This document shows, piece after piece, positions 9,546-20,300 of a stretch of 64,000 nt of DNA. Positions within the stretch are counted from its first letter, which is position 1. Every line of letters begins with the position of its first letter. Under the pieces are notes generated by a model. The model was not told the origin of the DNA. It worked only from the letters and a program-made list of their open reading frames with translations, and made no database searches. This DNA comes from Hymenobacter volaticus (GTDB lineage: Bacteria; Bacteroidota; Bacteroidia; Cytophagales; Hymenobacteraceae), in assembly GCF_022921055.1 (NCBI RefSeq), contig NZ_CP095061.1, positions 30,001 through 94,000 of the forward strand. Reading direction: 5' to 3'. The position numbers were made by a program, and so were the translations under genes.

Positions 9546-12272
9546 ATGATTCTCCGTTTCTCCTTGCCCTTTCGTACTGCGTGGGGCCAACGGCTGATGG
9601 TGTTCGGCTCCGAGCCTAGCTTAGGTCAATGGAACCTCGACCAGGCTTTGCCCCTGCACTACGACGCCGACTCTGGCATCTGGAGCCAAGAAATCAGTGT
9701 CCCCGACGACCAGCCCGGTACCCTCGACTATAAGTACATATTGGTTGACGAGCGGGACGGCAGCCGGCAGCCGGAGTGGGGCCCCAACCGGACTATCGCC
9801 TACGACGGTCGGCAGTTTGCCCGGCTAGTGTTGGAAGACTTCTGGCGCGCACCCGCTGAACCCGACAATGAATTGCTCACCGCCGCTTTCACCAAGGCTC
9901 TGTTTCAGCGCCCGAATAAAAACGGAAAGGCAACCCCAACAGCACGGATAGCCGACTCCGTAGTTCGCTTTCAACTAGCTGCCCCACGCGTCGAGCCAAA
10001 CCAACAGTTATGCGTGCTTGGCTCCGATGCGGCCGTGGGCGCATGGGACGGTCGCAAGGCGCTGGTGCTCTCGGATGCCACTTATCCTACCTGGGCCACT
10101 GAGGTAGCCTTGGAGCAACCCGAGGTACCACTCCGCTATAAGTATGGCATCTGGGACCCGAACGACAAGCGCGTGGTACAGCTGGAATCGGGCGAGGACC
10201 GAGTGCTAGAACCAAGTACTGACCGCCGCACCTTGCGGGTGCGCGCCGACGACAAGTTCCGGTACCTCAACACCTGGCGCGGCGCTGGGGTAGCCCTGCC
10301 AGTGTTTGCCATGCGCAGTCAGCGCGGCCTGGGCGTGGGCGAATTTCCGGATCTGAAGCTACTCGTAGATTGGGCTGTGAGTACCGGCCTGAAGCTGGTA
10401 CAAATTCTGCCCATCAACGATACTGTGGCCACGCACACCTGGGTGGATTCGTATCCGTACGCGGCTATTTCGGTGTTTGCGCTGCACCCGCAATATCTCA
10501 ACCTCGATGCTGTAGCCCCGCTGCAAGACGCGGCAGCACAGCAAGAACTGGATACGTTGCGGCATGAGCTAAACGGGCTTGACTTCGTGGACTACGAGCC
10601 CATGATGACGGCTAAGTGGAGGTTTATCAAGCAACTCTATCAGCAGGAGAAAGCCAGCTTCCTCGCTGACCCCGCCTTCCGAGCGTACTACGACGAGCAA
10701 CGGGCTTGGCTGGTCCCTTACGCCGCCTTCTCCGGTTTGCGTGACCGATTCGGCACCGCCGATTTCCAGCAGTGGCCCGAAGAATACCGTACGCCCAAGC
10801 TGGTAGACGAACTAACCCAGGAAGACACCCCCGACTTCGACGAGTTTGGTGTGCACTTCTTCACCCAATTCCACCTCGACCAGCAATTGCGCGATGCCGT
10901 AACCTACGCCCGCCAGCACGGAGTGGTTCTGAAAGGCGACTTACCCATTGGCATCTATCGCCACTCCGTAGATGCTTGGACGCAGCCCGAACTGTACCAC
11001 ATGCACCAACAAGCTGGCGCACCACCCGACGACTTCTCGACCACCGGCCAAAACTGGCGCTTCCCTACCTACAATTGGGAGCGAATGGCCGAAGACGGGT
11101 ACGCGTGGTGGAAGCAGCGCATGGGTCAGTTGGCCCGCTACTTCGACGCCCTGCGCATCGACCATATTCTGGGCTTCTTCCGCATCTGGGAGATTCCGGG
11201 GCATTCGGTGGAGGGGCTGTTGGGCCATTTCTCGCCGGCTCTGCCTCTCTCGCAGCAGGAGATTCAGCAGCGGCTGGGCTGGTTTGATTACGCGCGGTTG
11301 TGCGAGCCCTACATTCGTTGGCGCTTGGTACAGAACATCTTCCACGGCCAGGCACAAGCCGTGTTCGATGAGTTTATGGAGGAAATTAGCAGCGCAGGTG
11401 ACATTCGGCTGAAAGAACACGTGCGCACCCAACGCCAAGTGGAAGCCGTGTTCGAGGCGAAAACCGCCGCCGACCCCACTAATGCCGACCATTACAAATG
11501 GTTACGCACGGGCCTGTACCAACTCATTAATGAAGTGCTATTCGTGCCCGACGACCTCCGGCCCGACCACTATCATCCGCGCATTACGCTCCATAAGAGT
11601 ATCTCGTTTGCAGAGCTAGACGAAGAGTCGCGCCGTCGCTTGTACCACGATATCTACGTCGACTTCTTCTATCACCGTCACGAAGGGTTCTGGCGCGAGC
11701 AAGGCCTAGTAAAACTGCCCCCCGTACGCTACGCCACCGATATGCTGATCTGTGGTGAGGACTTGGGTATGGTGCCCGAGTCGGTGCCGGGCGTGATGAA
11801 GGCCTTGGGTATCCTGGGGCTCAACATCCAGCGCATGCCTTCCAACCCCAACACCGAGTTCGGCCACCCCAACGACGCGCCCTACTTGTCGGTGGTAAGT
11901 CCAGGCTCCCACGACATGAGCACGCTCCGCGGTTGGTGGGAAGAAGACCGGGTTAAAACGCAGCGTTTCTTCGAGACCATCTTGGGTCACCATGGGGAGC
12001 ATGCACCCTACCATTGTGAGCCTTGGGTGGTGCGCGAAATACTAGTGCAGCATCTGCACTCGCCGGCTATGTGGGCTATTCTCCCGCTGCAAGATATACT
12101 GGCCATGAGCACCGAGTTACGGCGTGCCGATCCACATGATGAGCAAATTAATGTGCCTGCTAATTCGCAGCATTTCTGGAAATACAGACTGCATCTACCT
12201 CTGGAAACATTGAAGGATACTTTTGGATTTAATGAAGAAGTTATTTCTATTGTAGCAGGCAGCGGAAGATAG
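9546..12272 (+). CDS. malQ: 4-alpha-glucanotransferase, DPE2-like (two CBM20 + GH77)
   Basis: Transfers alpha-1,4-glucan segments between maltodextrins or to glucose in starch/glycogen and maltose metabolism; no signal peptide, so cytoplasmic. At 908 aa it is longer than classical MalQ because of two starch-binding CBM20-like modules (about residues 1-95 and 138-250, each with a GxWN or GAWDG turn), the layout known from plant DPE2. The GH77 barrel carries the expected residues: nucleophile Asp539 (LRIDHILGFFR), acid/base Glu738 (CGEDLGMVPE) and Asp790 (SPGSHDMS). It is transcribed away from tamB with a 183-bp gap, stands alone, and ends at a strong terminator. No other maltose genes are in the window. 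Confidence 0.93.
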   Translation: MILRFSLPFRTAWGQRLMVFGSEPSLGQWNLDQALPLHYDADSGIWSQEISVPDDQPGTLDYKYILVDERDGSRQPEWGPNRTIAYDGRQFARLVLEDFWRAPAEPDNELLTAAFTKALFQRPNKNGKATPTARIADSVVRFQLAAPRVEPNQQLCVLGSDAAVGAWDGRKALVLSDATYPTWATEVALEQPEVPLRYKYGIWDPNDKRVVQLESGEDRVLEPSTDRRTLRVRADDKFRYLNTWRGAGVALPVFAMRSQRGLGVGEFPDLKLLVDWAVSTGLKLVQILPINDTVATHTWVDSYPYAAISVFALHPQYLNLDAVAPLQDAAAQQELDTLRHELNGLDFVDYEPMMTAKWRFIKQLYQQEKASFLADPAFRAYYDEQRAWLVPYAAFSGLRDRFGTADFQQWPEEYRTPKLVDELTQEDTPDFDEFGVHFFTQFHLDQQLRDAVTYARQHGVVLKGDLPIGIYRHSVDAWTQPELYHMHQQAGAPPDDFSTTGQNWRFPTYNWERMAEDGYAWWKQRMGQLARYFDALRIDHILGFFRIWEIPGHSVEGLLGHFSPALPLSQQEIQQRLGWFDYARLCEPYIRWRLVQNIFHGQAQAVFDEFMEEISSAGDIRLKEHVRTQRQVEAVFEAKTAADPTNADHYKWLRTGLYQLINEVLFVPDDLRPDHYHPRITLHKSISFAELDEESRRRLYHDIYVDFFYHRHEGFWREQGLVKLPPVRYATDMLICGEDLGMVPESVPGVMKALGILGLNIQRMPSNPNTEFGHPNDAPYLSVVSPGSHDMSTLRGWWEEDRVKTQRFFETILGHHGEHAPYHCEPWVVREILVQHLHSPAMWAILPLQDILAMSTELRRADPHDEQINVPANSQHFWKYRLHLPLETLKDTFGFNEEVISIVAGSGR

Positions 12273-12313
12273 AAAAACGCTCATACGCCGAAATACACCA
12301 TTCAATCATGGAC

Positions 12314-12346
12314 AGGGCCTTGCTATTTCAGCAAGGCCCTTCTTTT
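12314..12346 (+). terminator. Terminator after the 4-alpha-glucanotransferase gene
   Basis: An 11-bp perfect stem (AGGGCCTTGCT at 12314-12324, AGCAAGGCCCT at 12330-12340) with a 5-base loop is followed by TCTTTTT: a standard factor-independent terminator 41 bases after the stop. Confidence 0.85.
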
Positions 12347-12734
12347 TGTCTCAATACGGGAAAAATCCAGAATCATAGCTAAATACGTAACAGTCAAAAA
12401 CACAGTTTAAGTGTTATAAAGCTTGATTATTAGTGTTTTCGTTAGAGAAGGAAAGTCAACTCCAAATTGGGACTTTTCAACTTGTATATAACTGAGTTCA
12501 TCGAAAAGCGCCCTGCTTAGCTCAACAGTCATACTACTTTTGGCTAGTCAAGAAGCTGTGGTGTTCGTAACGCTCACGCCCGTTTTCTGATTTTCTAAAG
12601 AAGCGCGCCATTAGACGTTTTCAACTGAAGTATTCTGCTGTAGTGCCTTTTAAACGGTAAGAATTCATTACACACTTTGGCGTGATAACCTACGCTACTT
12701 CCTTAAGCACACATTCCCCAATTATACCCCTGTT
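12347..12734. other. AT-rich gene-free gap before a T9SS gene
   Basis: No coding frame is seen. One perfect match to the Bacteroidota -7 consensus TAnnTTTG (TACTTTTG, 12535-12542) lies about 190 bases before the next start, without a convincing -33 TTG; a promoter there is only a weak suggestion. Confidence 0.35.
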
Positions 12735-15700
12735 ATGACATCACCTTTACGCTGGCTTTTATGGAGTTGGCTTCTGTTTTCACTGATAAGTAGCCAGGCT
12801 ATTGCTCAATCAACACCAGGTCAAAGCGGTCCAGCTTTTTCCTGCGATGGTATATTTTATCAGATCCGGCAAGTTCAAATAGCTACCGGCGTTTACCGTA
12901 GCACTTTATTCCGGGTGAACCGAAATGTTACCCCGTACACCACCACCCAGGAGTTTGACCTAGGGGTCGGTGCCGGCGTTGCGGCCACACAGGACTTTGT
13001 GGTTAACTCTTTGGCTTACAACCCACAAGATGGATACTTGTACGCGCTAACGTATCCGGCTAACAACAATGGCGACGGGAGCGGCGAGTTTCCGCAAGTG
13101 CGCATGTACCGTATTGGCCAAACTGGAGTGCAAGATCTAGGCGTTACCACTGTAGATGGATTTACCCCCGGAACAGGCCAGCCTCTAACCCGTTACCCGC
13201 AGTACGCTGCTGGTGTTATCGACCGCAACGGAAACTACTATGTAACGCCGCGCAACTTGGGCGCATCTGGTGCTGCCAATGAAAACCGGAACACGTTGTT
13301 TCGCTTTCGGTTAGGAAGCGCCACGCCGTTGAATGCCGAGCGTTTCACGCTACGCAATGCGGCCAATACCAACCTGTTGAACCCCAACACGCAAGCGTCT
13401 ACGCCTGAGAATACCATCAACTTCATCGACTTGGGCATCGACCCAACGGACAACGCTTTGTATGGGATTTATTTCCCTGGCCTGATCTATCGGTTTGCTG
13501 TTCCGGCCACAGCAGGCAACACTCCTGTTACGGCCATCGGTGCCCGTTTGACTACCACCGATCCGGCCTATGACGACAACTTGGGTACCGCATTCTTTGA
13601 TATTACTGGCAACTTCTACGCGTATTCCAACGAGGGCAACTTCTATGCTATCAACAAAGCCTCGGGGGTTGCGACGGATATTGGCGATGTTGCTGCGGCC
13701 GGTGTGAGCGATGGCGCTAGTTGCGTCAACCCGGAGCAGCGTATTGACGTGGTGAAGGAAGTAATCTCTATTATTCCTATTACCACGGCCGGCCAGTACA
13801 CAGTTGATTTCAGCATTAAGGTCCGCAATACCGGCACGGTTACCACCACGAACGTGCAGGTCAGCGACTTTCTAACCGGAGCCGCTAATAACACAACGTT
13901 TCCTACGGCCACGTCGGTAACAGTTTCTAACTTAGTCGTTACCAACTCAAACGGGGCTGCGCTTGCTGCCAATACCGCTTATACCGGGCAAGGTACCAAT
14001 GCCGACCTACTGACTGGTAACCACCCCCTGACAGCAGGGCAGGAAGCAACCATTACTTTCCGGGCCACCGTTTCTTATGGTTCAGCGGCAGCTGTTCCCG
14101 GTACGGTTCAGAATAATACGGCCTACGCATCCAGTATTTCGGGCACCACGCCAAACCCAGGTTACTCGTTGCAAGGCGCCAATGGTGCCCTGATACTGCC
14201 TCCCGGCGACTTGGTGGCTACGGATGCCTCTACCAACAGCGCCGCTCTGCCCGATACTCCCAATGGCGACGCGCCTTCTCCTAGCCCAGTATATTTCGGG
14301 TTAGCCATTCTGGGTAATGTATTTGAGGATAGCAACTACGGAGGCGGGGCTGGCCGCTCGCAAGCTGCTAGTAACGGATCAGGCGTTAATCAGGCACGAG
14401 TGGAGTTGTATTTAGCAAATTCCGGAAGCTTTGTGGTGGCCACTACCACCGATGCGGATGGTAACTACAGCTTCGTGGACGGGGTCAATACTGTTGATCT
14501 AACTGCGAATACAACCTACCGGGTACGAGTTGTCAATTCAACAGTGGTGAGTAATCGTTTGGGTAGCATAGCGGGATTATGGCCGGTACAAACGTTTATT
14601 AACGGCGACGTAAATCGGGTGGGCGGAGAAAATCCCAATGAAGCTGATTATGGTAGCCGTTCTACCACGCTTCCCTTATCGTTGGATCCTGCTAACCTAG
14701 CACTAGAAATCCAATCTATCACGCCTAGCTCGGGAACTGGCTCAGTACGAACCTCTTCTAATGGCCCAATAGTCGGCGTTGATTTTGGCTTCAACTTCGA
14801 TACGGTCGTGAACACCAACGACAGTGGACAAGGCTCATTGCGGCAATTCATCACCAATGCAAACAACCTCGGTAACGACAACCTAAGTCAAGCCTACTCT
14901 GGAGCTATTGCCGGCCAGGAAGCAGCCATCTTCATGCTCAATGATGGACGTACAAATGGAGCCCCTGCCGGCTTGCGCAACAATATGCTAGCCGTAACGG
15001 GCTATAGTGCCGTAACCAAAGCCTTTACTATCACGCCGGCGTCTGCACTCCCTACCATTTCGGCCTCTAACACCACCATCGATGGGGCACGGCAAACGGC
15101 TATCACCGGCGACAACATAGCCGCTGCTGCCGAAACTACGACGGGCCCGGAAGTATTACTGAACTTCAACAACTTGGCTGGCTTGTTGGTAACGGGCGGC
15201 ACCACGCGCATCGAAAACTTGGGCCTCAACAATGCGCGGGGTACCAGTACTGCTGCAACCAATCCGGTACTCGCTGATGGGGCAGGCGTGACTTTTAGTG
15301 GCGCAGCAACCACGGGCTCGGTCCTGAATATGGTAACGACCTCGGGCAATACCACGGCCGGTGCTCGTCTTCAGGGAGGAGCCACGAACGTAATGGTTAC
15401 CAACAACGTGTTGAACGGCAGCGCTGCTGTAGGCTCCGTAAACGGCGAAGGGTTGGTACTAGCTGGGGCTTCTCGCAACACTATTTCGCGCAACACACTT
15501 TCCAACAACAGCGGCTTTGGCTTGCTGCTAGAAAGTGGTCAGGCCAACAACGAAAACACCATCTCCAGCAATATCCTGCGCAATAATGGCAGCGGTGCCA
15601 ACGCTGAAGATGCCGGCCTGGCAATTGGCAGTGGCAACAATAACCTGATCAGCCAGAATATATTTAGCGCCAATGCCGGTACGGCCGTAGTAGCTGCCGC

Positions 15701-15869
15701 TGGCACGAGCGGCAACCGCATTACGCAAAACAACATGTCGGGCCACAGTGGCCTTGGTATCGACCTAATGGCTACCGGGACCACCGGGTTGAGCGGTGAT
15801 GGGGTAACCCGCAATGACAATACAGATGCCGATACGGGGCCAATGGCTTGCTTAATTTTCCGGTGCTAA
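12735..15869 (+). CDS. Large T9SS-exported surface protein, main part (frameshifted before its end)
   Basis: A secreted, probably surface-attached protein. A signal peptide (about residues 1-25, ending AIAQ) is followed by a propeller-like domain (about 25-335, resembling DUF6923), a DUF11-type domain (about 338-470), an SdrD-B-like Ig fold (about 525-690, with DADGNYSF), an NDSGQGSLRQF segment (about 692) that often precedes beta-helices, and a right-handed parallel beta-helix of Asn-rich turns (about 800-1030). The frame ends abnormally after DADTGP with MACLIFRC and a stop. One extra C in the GGGGCC run (15836-15841) restores the family motif DTGPNGLLNFPVLT and joins it to the next frame, giving 1360 aa. 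Exact function is unknown; adhesion or carbohydrate binding is inference. Confidence 0.85.
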   Translation: MTSPLRWLLWSWLLFSLISSQAIAQSTPGQSGPAFSCDGIFYQIRQVQIATGVYRSTLFRVNRNVTPYTTTQEFDLGVGAGVAATQDFVVNSLAYNPQDGYLYALTYPANNNGDGSGEFPQVRMYRIGQTGVQDLGVTTVDGFTPGTGQPLTRYPQYAAGVIDRNGNYYVTPRNLGASGAANENRNTLFRFRLGSATPLNAERFTLRNAANTNLLNPNTQASTPENTINFIDLGIDPTDNALYGIYFPGLIYRFAVPATAGNTPVTAIGARLTTTDPAYDDNLGTAFFDITGNFYAYSNEGNFYAINKASGVATDIGDVAAAGVSDGASCVNPEQRIDVVKEVISIIPITTAGQYTVDFSIKVRNTGTVTTTNVQVSDFLTGAANNTTFPTATSVTVSNLVVTNSNGAALAANTAYTGQGTNADLLTGNHPLTAGQEATITFRATVSYGSAAAVPGTVQNNTAYASSISGTTPNPGYSLQGANGALILPPGDLVATDASTNSAALPDTPNGDAPSPSPVYFGLAILGNVFEDSNYGGGAGRSQAASNGSGVNQARVELYLANSGSFVVATTTDADGNYSFVDGVNTVDLTANTTYRVRVVNSTVVSNRLGSIAGLWPVQTFINGDVNRVGGENPNEADYGSRSTTLPLSLDPANLALEIQSITPSSGTGSVRTSSNGPIVGVDFGFNFDTVVNTNDSGQGSLRQFITNANNLGNDNLSQAYSGAIAGQEAAIFMLNDGRTNGAPAGLRNNMLAVTGYSAVTKAFTITPASALPTISASNTTIDGARQTAITGDNIAAAAETTTGPEVLLNFNNLAGLLVTGGTTRIENLGLNNARGTSTAATNPVLADGAGVTFSGAATTGSVLNMVTTSGNTTAGARLQGGATNVMVTNNVLNGSAAVGSVNGEGLVLAGASRNTISRNTLSNNSGFGLLLESGQANNENTISSNILRNNGSGANAEDAGLAIGSGNNNLISQNIFSANAGTAVVAAAGTSGNRITQNNMSGHSGLGIDLMATGTTGLSGDGVTRNDNTDADTGPMACLIFRC

Positions 15870-16816
15870 CCCAGGCTGTAACGAATAATGGCAATTTGAT
15901 TGTGACGGGGTATGCTCCTGCTGGTGCGCTAGTTGAGTTGTTTGTGGCCGATGTGACAGCCAATGGCTTTGGCGAAGGAAAAACGTACCTCACAAGTTGG
16001 ACGGAAGGCTCTACGCAGGATACCGATAAGGGCCAATGGGGCTACAGTGGCTTGATATCCGGTGTAAACCAAGGGGAAGAATCAGTTGCCAATCGTTTCA
16101 CTTTTTCAATTCCTCTCACCAGCCTCTCGTCCGCGCAGCAGGCGGCCCTTACTGCTGCTGGTGCCCGTCTTACGGCTACAGCCACCTTGCTGACCACCGT
16201 CAATAGCGTAGTAGTTGGAAACACTTCCGAGTTTTCGGGTAACACGGCCCTACTCCAAAACCGGCCGCTGCCCGTAGAACTGGTACGGTTTAGCGCAGTG
16301 GCACACAACGTCGACGTTCAACTAACGTGGACCACCGCATCCGAGAAAAATAATGCTCGCTTCGTGGTAGAACGCAGCTTTACAGGCGACAAATTCGAGG
16401 ATATTGGTGCGATAAACGGCCAGGGAAACAGCGCCGGAGCACATACGTATCAGTTTGCAGATCAAAATGCTGCAACCACTGCTGGCAATATTGCTTACTA
16501 CCGCTTGCGCCAGGAAGACACAGATGGCAGCACTAGCTTCAGCGATGTACAAGTAGTGCGTTTCACTGGCGTTGCTCTTCCTATAGGAGTGTACCCTAAC
16601 CCCACCGTCGGAGATGCTTCTCTTGATTTGCGCAGCTTACCTGCTGGTACTTGCCAAATCAATTTAACTGACTTGACTGGCCGCGTAGTTCTAGCTACTA
16701 CGGGCAGAACTGGCCAAGTAAATACCCTTGTTACAGCGCATTTGCCACAAGGCAGCTACATAGTCAACGTTCTCGGAATGGGACGAAAAAAGACTTGCCT
16801 ATTGATTAAGAACTAA
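15848..16816 (+). CDS. C-terminal part of the same T9SS surface protein (type A sorting domain)
   Basis: This frame begins inside the previous gene's last codons and has no start signal of its own: its first residues (LNFPVLTQAV) directly continue the upstream protein once one base is added near 15841. It holds a beta-sandwich segment (GYAPAGALVELF), a linker domain common before T9SS signals (RPLPVELVRFSA, TTASEKNNARFVVERS) and the T9SS type A C-terminal sorting domain with the YPNPT motif, a LTGRVV segment and a C-terminal ILLIKN-like strand. Such domains direct export through T9SS and are usually removed on anchoring. It should be read as one gene with 12735-15869. A terminator follows 20 bases after the stop. 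Confidence 0.85.
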   Translation: MLNFPVLTQAVTNNGNLIVTGYAPAGALVELFVADVTANGFGEGKTYLTSWTEGSTQDTDKGQWGYSGLISGVNQGEESVANRFTFSIPLTSLSSAQQAALTAAGARLTATATLLTTVNSVVVGNTSEFSGNTALLQNRPLPVELVRFSAVAHNVDVQLTWTTASEKNNARFVVERSFTGDKFEDIGAINGQGNSAGAHTYQFADQNAATTAGNIAYYRLRQEDTDGSTSFSDVQVVRFTGVALPIGVYPNPTVGDASLDLRSLPAGTCQINLTDLTGRVVLATTGRTGQVNTLVTAHLPQGSYIVNVLGMGRKKTCLLIKN

Positions 16817-16836
16817 CGCTATTATCCTTTAATATG

Positions 16837-16869
16837 AAAAGCCTCTGTCTATTCGATAGAGGCTTTTTT
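16837..16869 (+). terminator. Terminator after the first T9SS gene
   Basis: A 10-bp stem (AAAAGCCTCT at 16837-16846, AGAGGCTTTT at 16858-16867) runs into a T-tract. The A-tract on the left arm would let it work on the other strand as well. Confidence 0.85.
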
Positions 16870-17328
16870 GTGTTAAAAATATTATAAATAATAAAGAGTT
16901 TGTACAGTACTATAGATTATATTTTAATTATAAAATTTGTAATTAAAATAATGAATAATCTTTAATATTCTCATATTGAAACAGAAGAAAAGTGTAATTA
17001 GTATTAAAATAGTAATTGATATATGTTACTAACTTAAAGGTATTTATGAAATAATTAGAAAAAATTATAGCAGCAAATCCAAGTTTAGTTATATATCGTA
17101 AAACGTTATCTAGCTTTGCATGATTCATATAAAAGGCTTTAAAAGCACCACTTATTATTTCGAATCATCCGTCCAAAAATAGGTATTCGCCGAGATGAGT
17201 TTTGTATTCAGCGAAAACCTTGGTAAGCTCCTAAATACCTAATGTAGTTTTGAAAGTAAGCTCATCATTACTAGTACTTTAAGTAGATATCATATTCTTT
17301 TTCCATTCCCCACCTCTTTTTTCGCTCT
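16870..17328. other. AT-rich gene-free gap before the giant T9SS gene
   Basis: Strongly AT-rich compared with the genes on both sides. No convincing coding frame: the 61-codon minus-strand frame is low-complexity hydrophobic AT translation. A promoter-like pair lies near the right end and is listed separately. Confidence 0.5.
17220..17252 (+). promoter_or_regulatory. Candidate Bacteroidota promoter for the giant surface protein
   Basis: TTG at 17220-17222 and TAGTTTTG at 17245-17252 match the -33 (TTG) and -7 (TAnnTTTG) elements of primary-sigma promoters in Bacteroidota, with 22 bases between them, slightly long. It ends 76 bases before the ATG at 17329. Called from consensus only. Confidence 0.4.
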
Positions 17329-20300
17329 ATGAGAACAATCTTACGATTTGCAGTCTTGCTTCTTGCTTGGCTGACACTACTGCGAACGGATGCTTGGGCA
17401 CAGGCATGTACTACAACTAGTACGCTGAACTATGCCAACGCCAATACAGGTGACCGAAGAACAGCAACCCAAACGGTTGGCGGTACCTCCTTCACGTTCA
17501 GCAACTACACCAGCAGTGTTCCGGCAAATCAAACCAACACTTTCTCGGTTGGTACTAACAACACCTATGTCAGCGGGCAGACGTTGATTTGGCAGTTAGA
17601 TAACCAAGGAAATTCTAACCCTAATAGCTCTTCGGTTACGCTTACATTTGCGCGTCCTGTCAGTAATCTAACTTTTCAGTTTCAGGATATTGACTCCGAT
17701 GTCAATTTCATTGACGACCTGGTGTTTGAAGCGTATGTCAACGGAAGCACTACTCCGGCTACGTTGGATGCCACCAACTTCACCACTAGCACCAATAACG
17801 AGCATGTAAGCGGAGGTAGAGTACGGGGTAAGGGTGGTAACGTGGCCGCTGGCAATGCTAACGGCAACCTGACTGCCCGTATGCCCGCCAACGTAACCAA
17901 GCTGGTTCTTAACTACAACAACTCAGCTGCTTACACAGCCAACACGAGCCGCTTACAAACCTTAGGCATCAACTCGATCAGCTGGTGTGCTCAAGCCGAT
18001 GTGTATGCTCAGTTCACAGCTGCACCAGACAATGGAGCTACTGGACAAAGTCTTACGTACACCGCGCAGTTTGGCAACAACGGTCCTGATGTCATCGCTA
18101 CGGGAGTAATACGCCAAGTGACAATACCAAATGGTGCTACAGTAACTAATAACGGTGGTGGTACCGTTTTTGGTAATACCATCACGTTTCCGCAGGTTTC
18201 TATAGCATCAGGCGCAAGTACTTCTGTTACGTACACGTACACAGCCCCAACTACTGCCTCTGAGTACAACAACGTTGCTACCATCTCGACAGCAACGCAG
18301 AGTAGTGAGCCCACGGCAAACAACACGGCCACTAGCAAAGTACTTGTGGCACCAGCTGCCGATCCTTGCGCGACGGCGCTCAACACGCTGATTTTTGGTA
18401 ATCGTGCCAACCCAGAAGATTGGAAAGCTCATGCACAAGAAGGAGTACCAACTTCCACAGCTATCACCAAAATCGGCACAAGCAACTACTCGTTCAACAA
18501 TACACCTGGTACACTCCAGATTGGTACGCTAAACAATGAGCGGATATTAGTTTGGAGCAATAATTTCACTGAAGCCAACGGCAGTACTTCTGTGCAGTTC
18601 AACTTCAGCCGGCCTGTTAGTGACTTTAGCGTAGAGGTAGCTGATATTGATGCGAATGCGGGAATAGTGCTTACCTCTGACTTCACAGATCAGGTGGTTT
18701 TTGCCGGGGCTAATGGTACTACTCCTGTAACTCCAACGCTTAGTTCTACTGGTGACGTGACGGTTGTGGGAGCTACGGCTACCGGTGTAGATGACAATAA
18801 TGCCAGTACCAGTGCTACCGTACGGGCATCCTTTCCTCGCTTGATCACTACCCTAACAATAACCTACAGAAACGGTAATGCTGCTCTAGACAATCCTAAT
18901 GCACAAACCATTGGGATTCGGAGTATGACGTGGTGCCGCTCAGCGCCAATAGCAAATGATATAACAAATGGTAGCCTCCCCGGCGGTATTGGTGCCACTC
19001 CTATCACCGGGTTGAGCGCTAGTACGGAAGGTGCGGTGCAGTCCTATACCGTTACGGCGCTGCCTGCTGCAGGGCAAGGTGTTTTGTATGTGAATGGCAC
19101 CGTCCTGAATACGACAACCTTCCCGGGCTTAACTCTAACGCCTACTCAAGCCGCACAGCTTTCCTTTGCCCCGGCTGCTACGTTCAGCGGCAACGCAACG
19201 TTCACGTACACAGTAACGGATGATAAAGGGATAGGGGATGCTACCCCAGCAACGTACGTCGTCCCCGTAACGGCTACAGGTGCCAGCGGCACCGCAGCAG
19301 GTTGCGCTACTCCTGGTAGAGATCTTTCGGTCGTTGGCCTAACTGTAAACCCTGATGCTTATTACCCTAGCGCTGCCACTCAGACTCTGGCTCCAACTGC
19401 TACCTCTATTGTAGTAGGTGCTGCCACTGGCGCCCAAACCGATATTGCAATTGGTGATCTGCTTCTGGTTATTCAGATGCAAGGAGCTGATATAGACATC
19501 ACCAATACCAGCGCTTACGGCGACGGTGTGCCTGGTGGTGCCGCCAACGGCAATAAAGACGACGTAAATTTCATTGCGGGCCAGTATGAATACGTAGTGG
19601 CAAACAGCGCTGTGACGGCTACTGCCGGCGGTACTATTCAGCTAGCTAGCCCGCTGAAGTTCGGTTACCAAAACGCTGCAGCAACCACCGCAACTGGTCA
19701 GCGCCGATTCCAAGTAATTCGGGTGCCGCAGTATATCAACCTGACATTAGGTGCTACCATTACCCCTACGCCCTGGAACGGCTCGACGGGTGGCATTCTG
19801 GCCATTGACGTAGCAGGCCAAACCAATCTTAACGGCTTCAACCTCGATGTATCGGGGGCGGGCTTCCGCGGAGGAGCAGGTCGGGTTCAAACGGGTGCCA
19901 ATGGCAACGATTTATCGTATGTTACCACCACAGAGTCTGGCAACAACGCCCAGAAAGGAGAAGGTACAGCTGGTACCCCGCGCTATGTGAATAGTGGTAA
20001 CACTACGCTAGTAGATAATCTTTTGGATGGCTACCCGAACGGCGGCAGCGCTAGCCGCGGTGCCCCTGGCAACGCTGGTGGCGGCGGCAACAATAACGTA
20101 GACAATGCTGGTGGTGGTGGTGGCGCCAACGGTGGCGCTGGTGGCCGCGGCGGCAACAACTTCTTCAGCAACCAACCTATTGGTGGTGAGCCAGGCGCCG
20201 GTTTCTCGGTAGTTAACAGCAATCGCCTCGTGTTAGGTGGCGGCGGGGGCGCTGGCACGACAAACAACGGAACGGGTACGCCCGCTAACGGATTTGCTAG

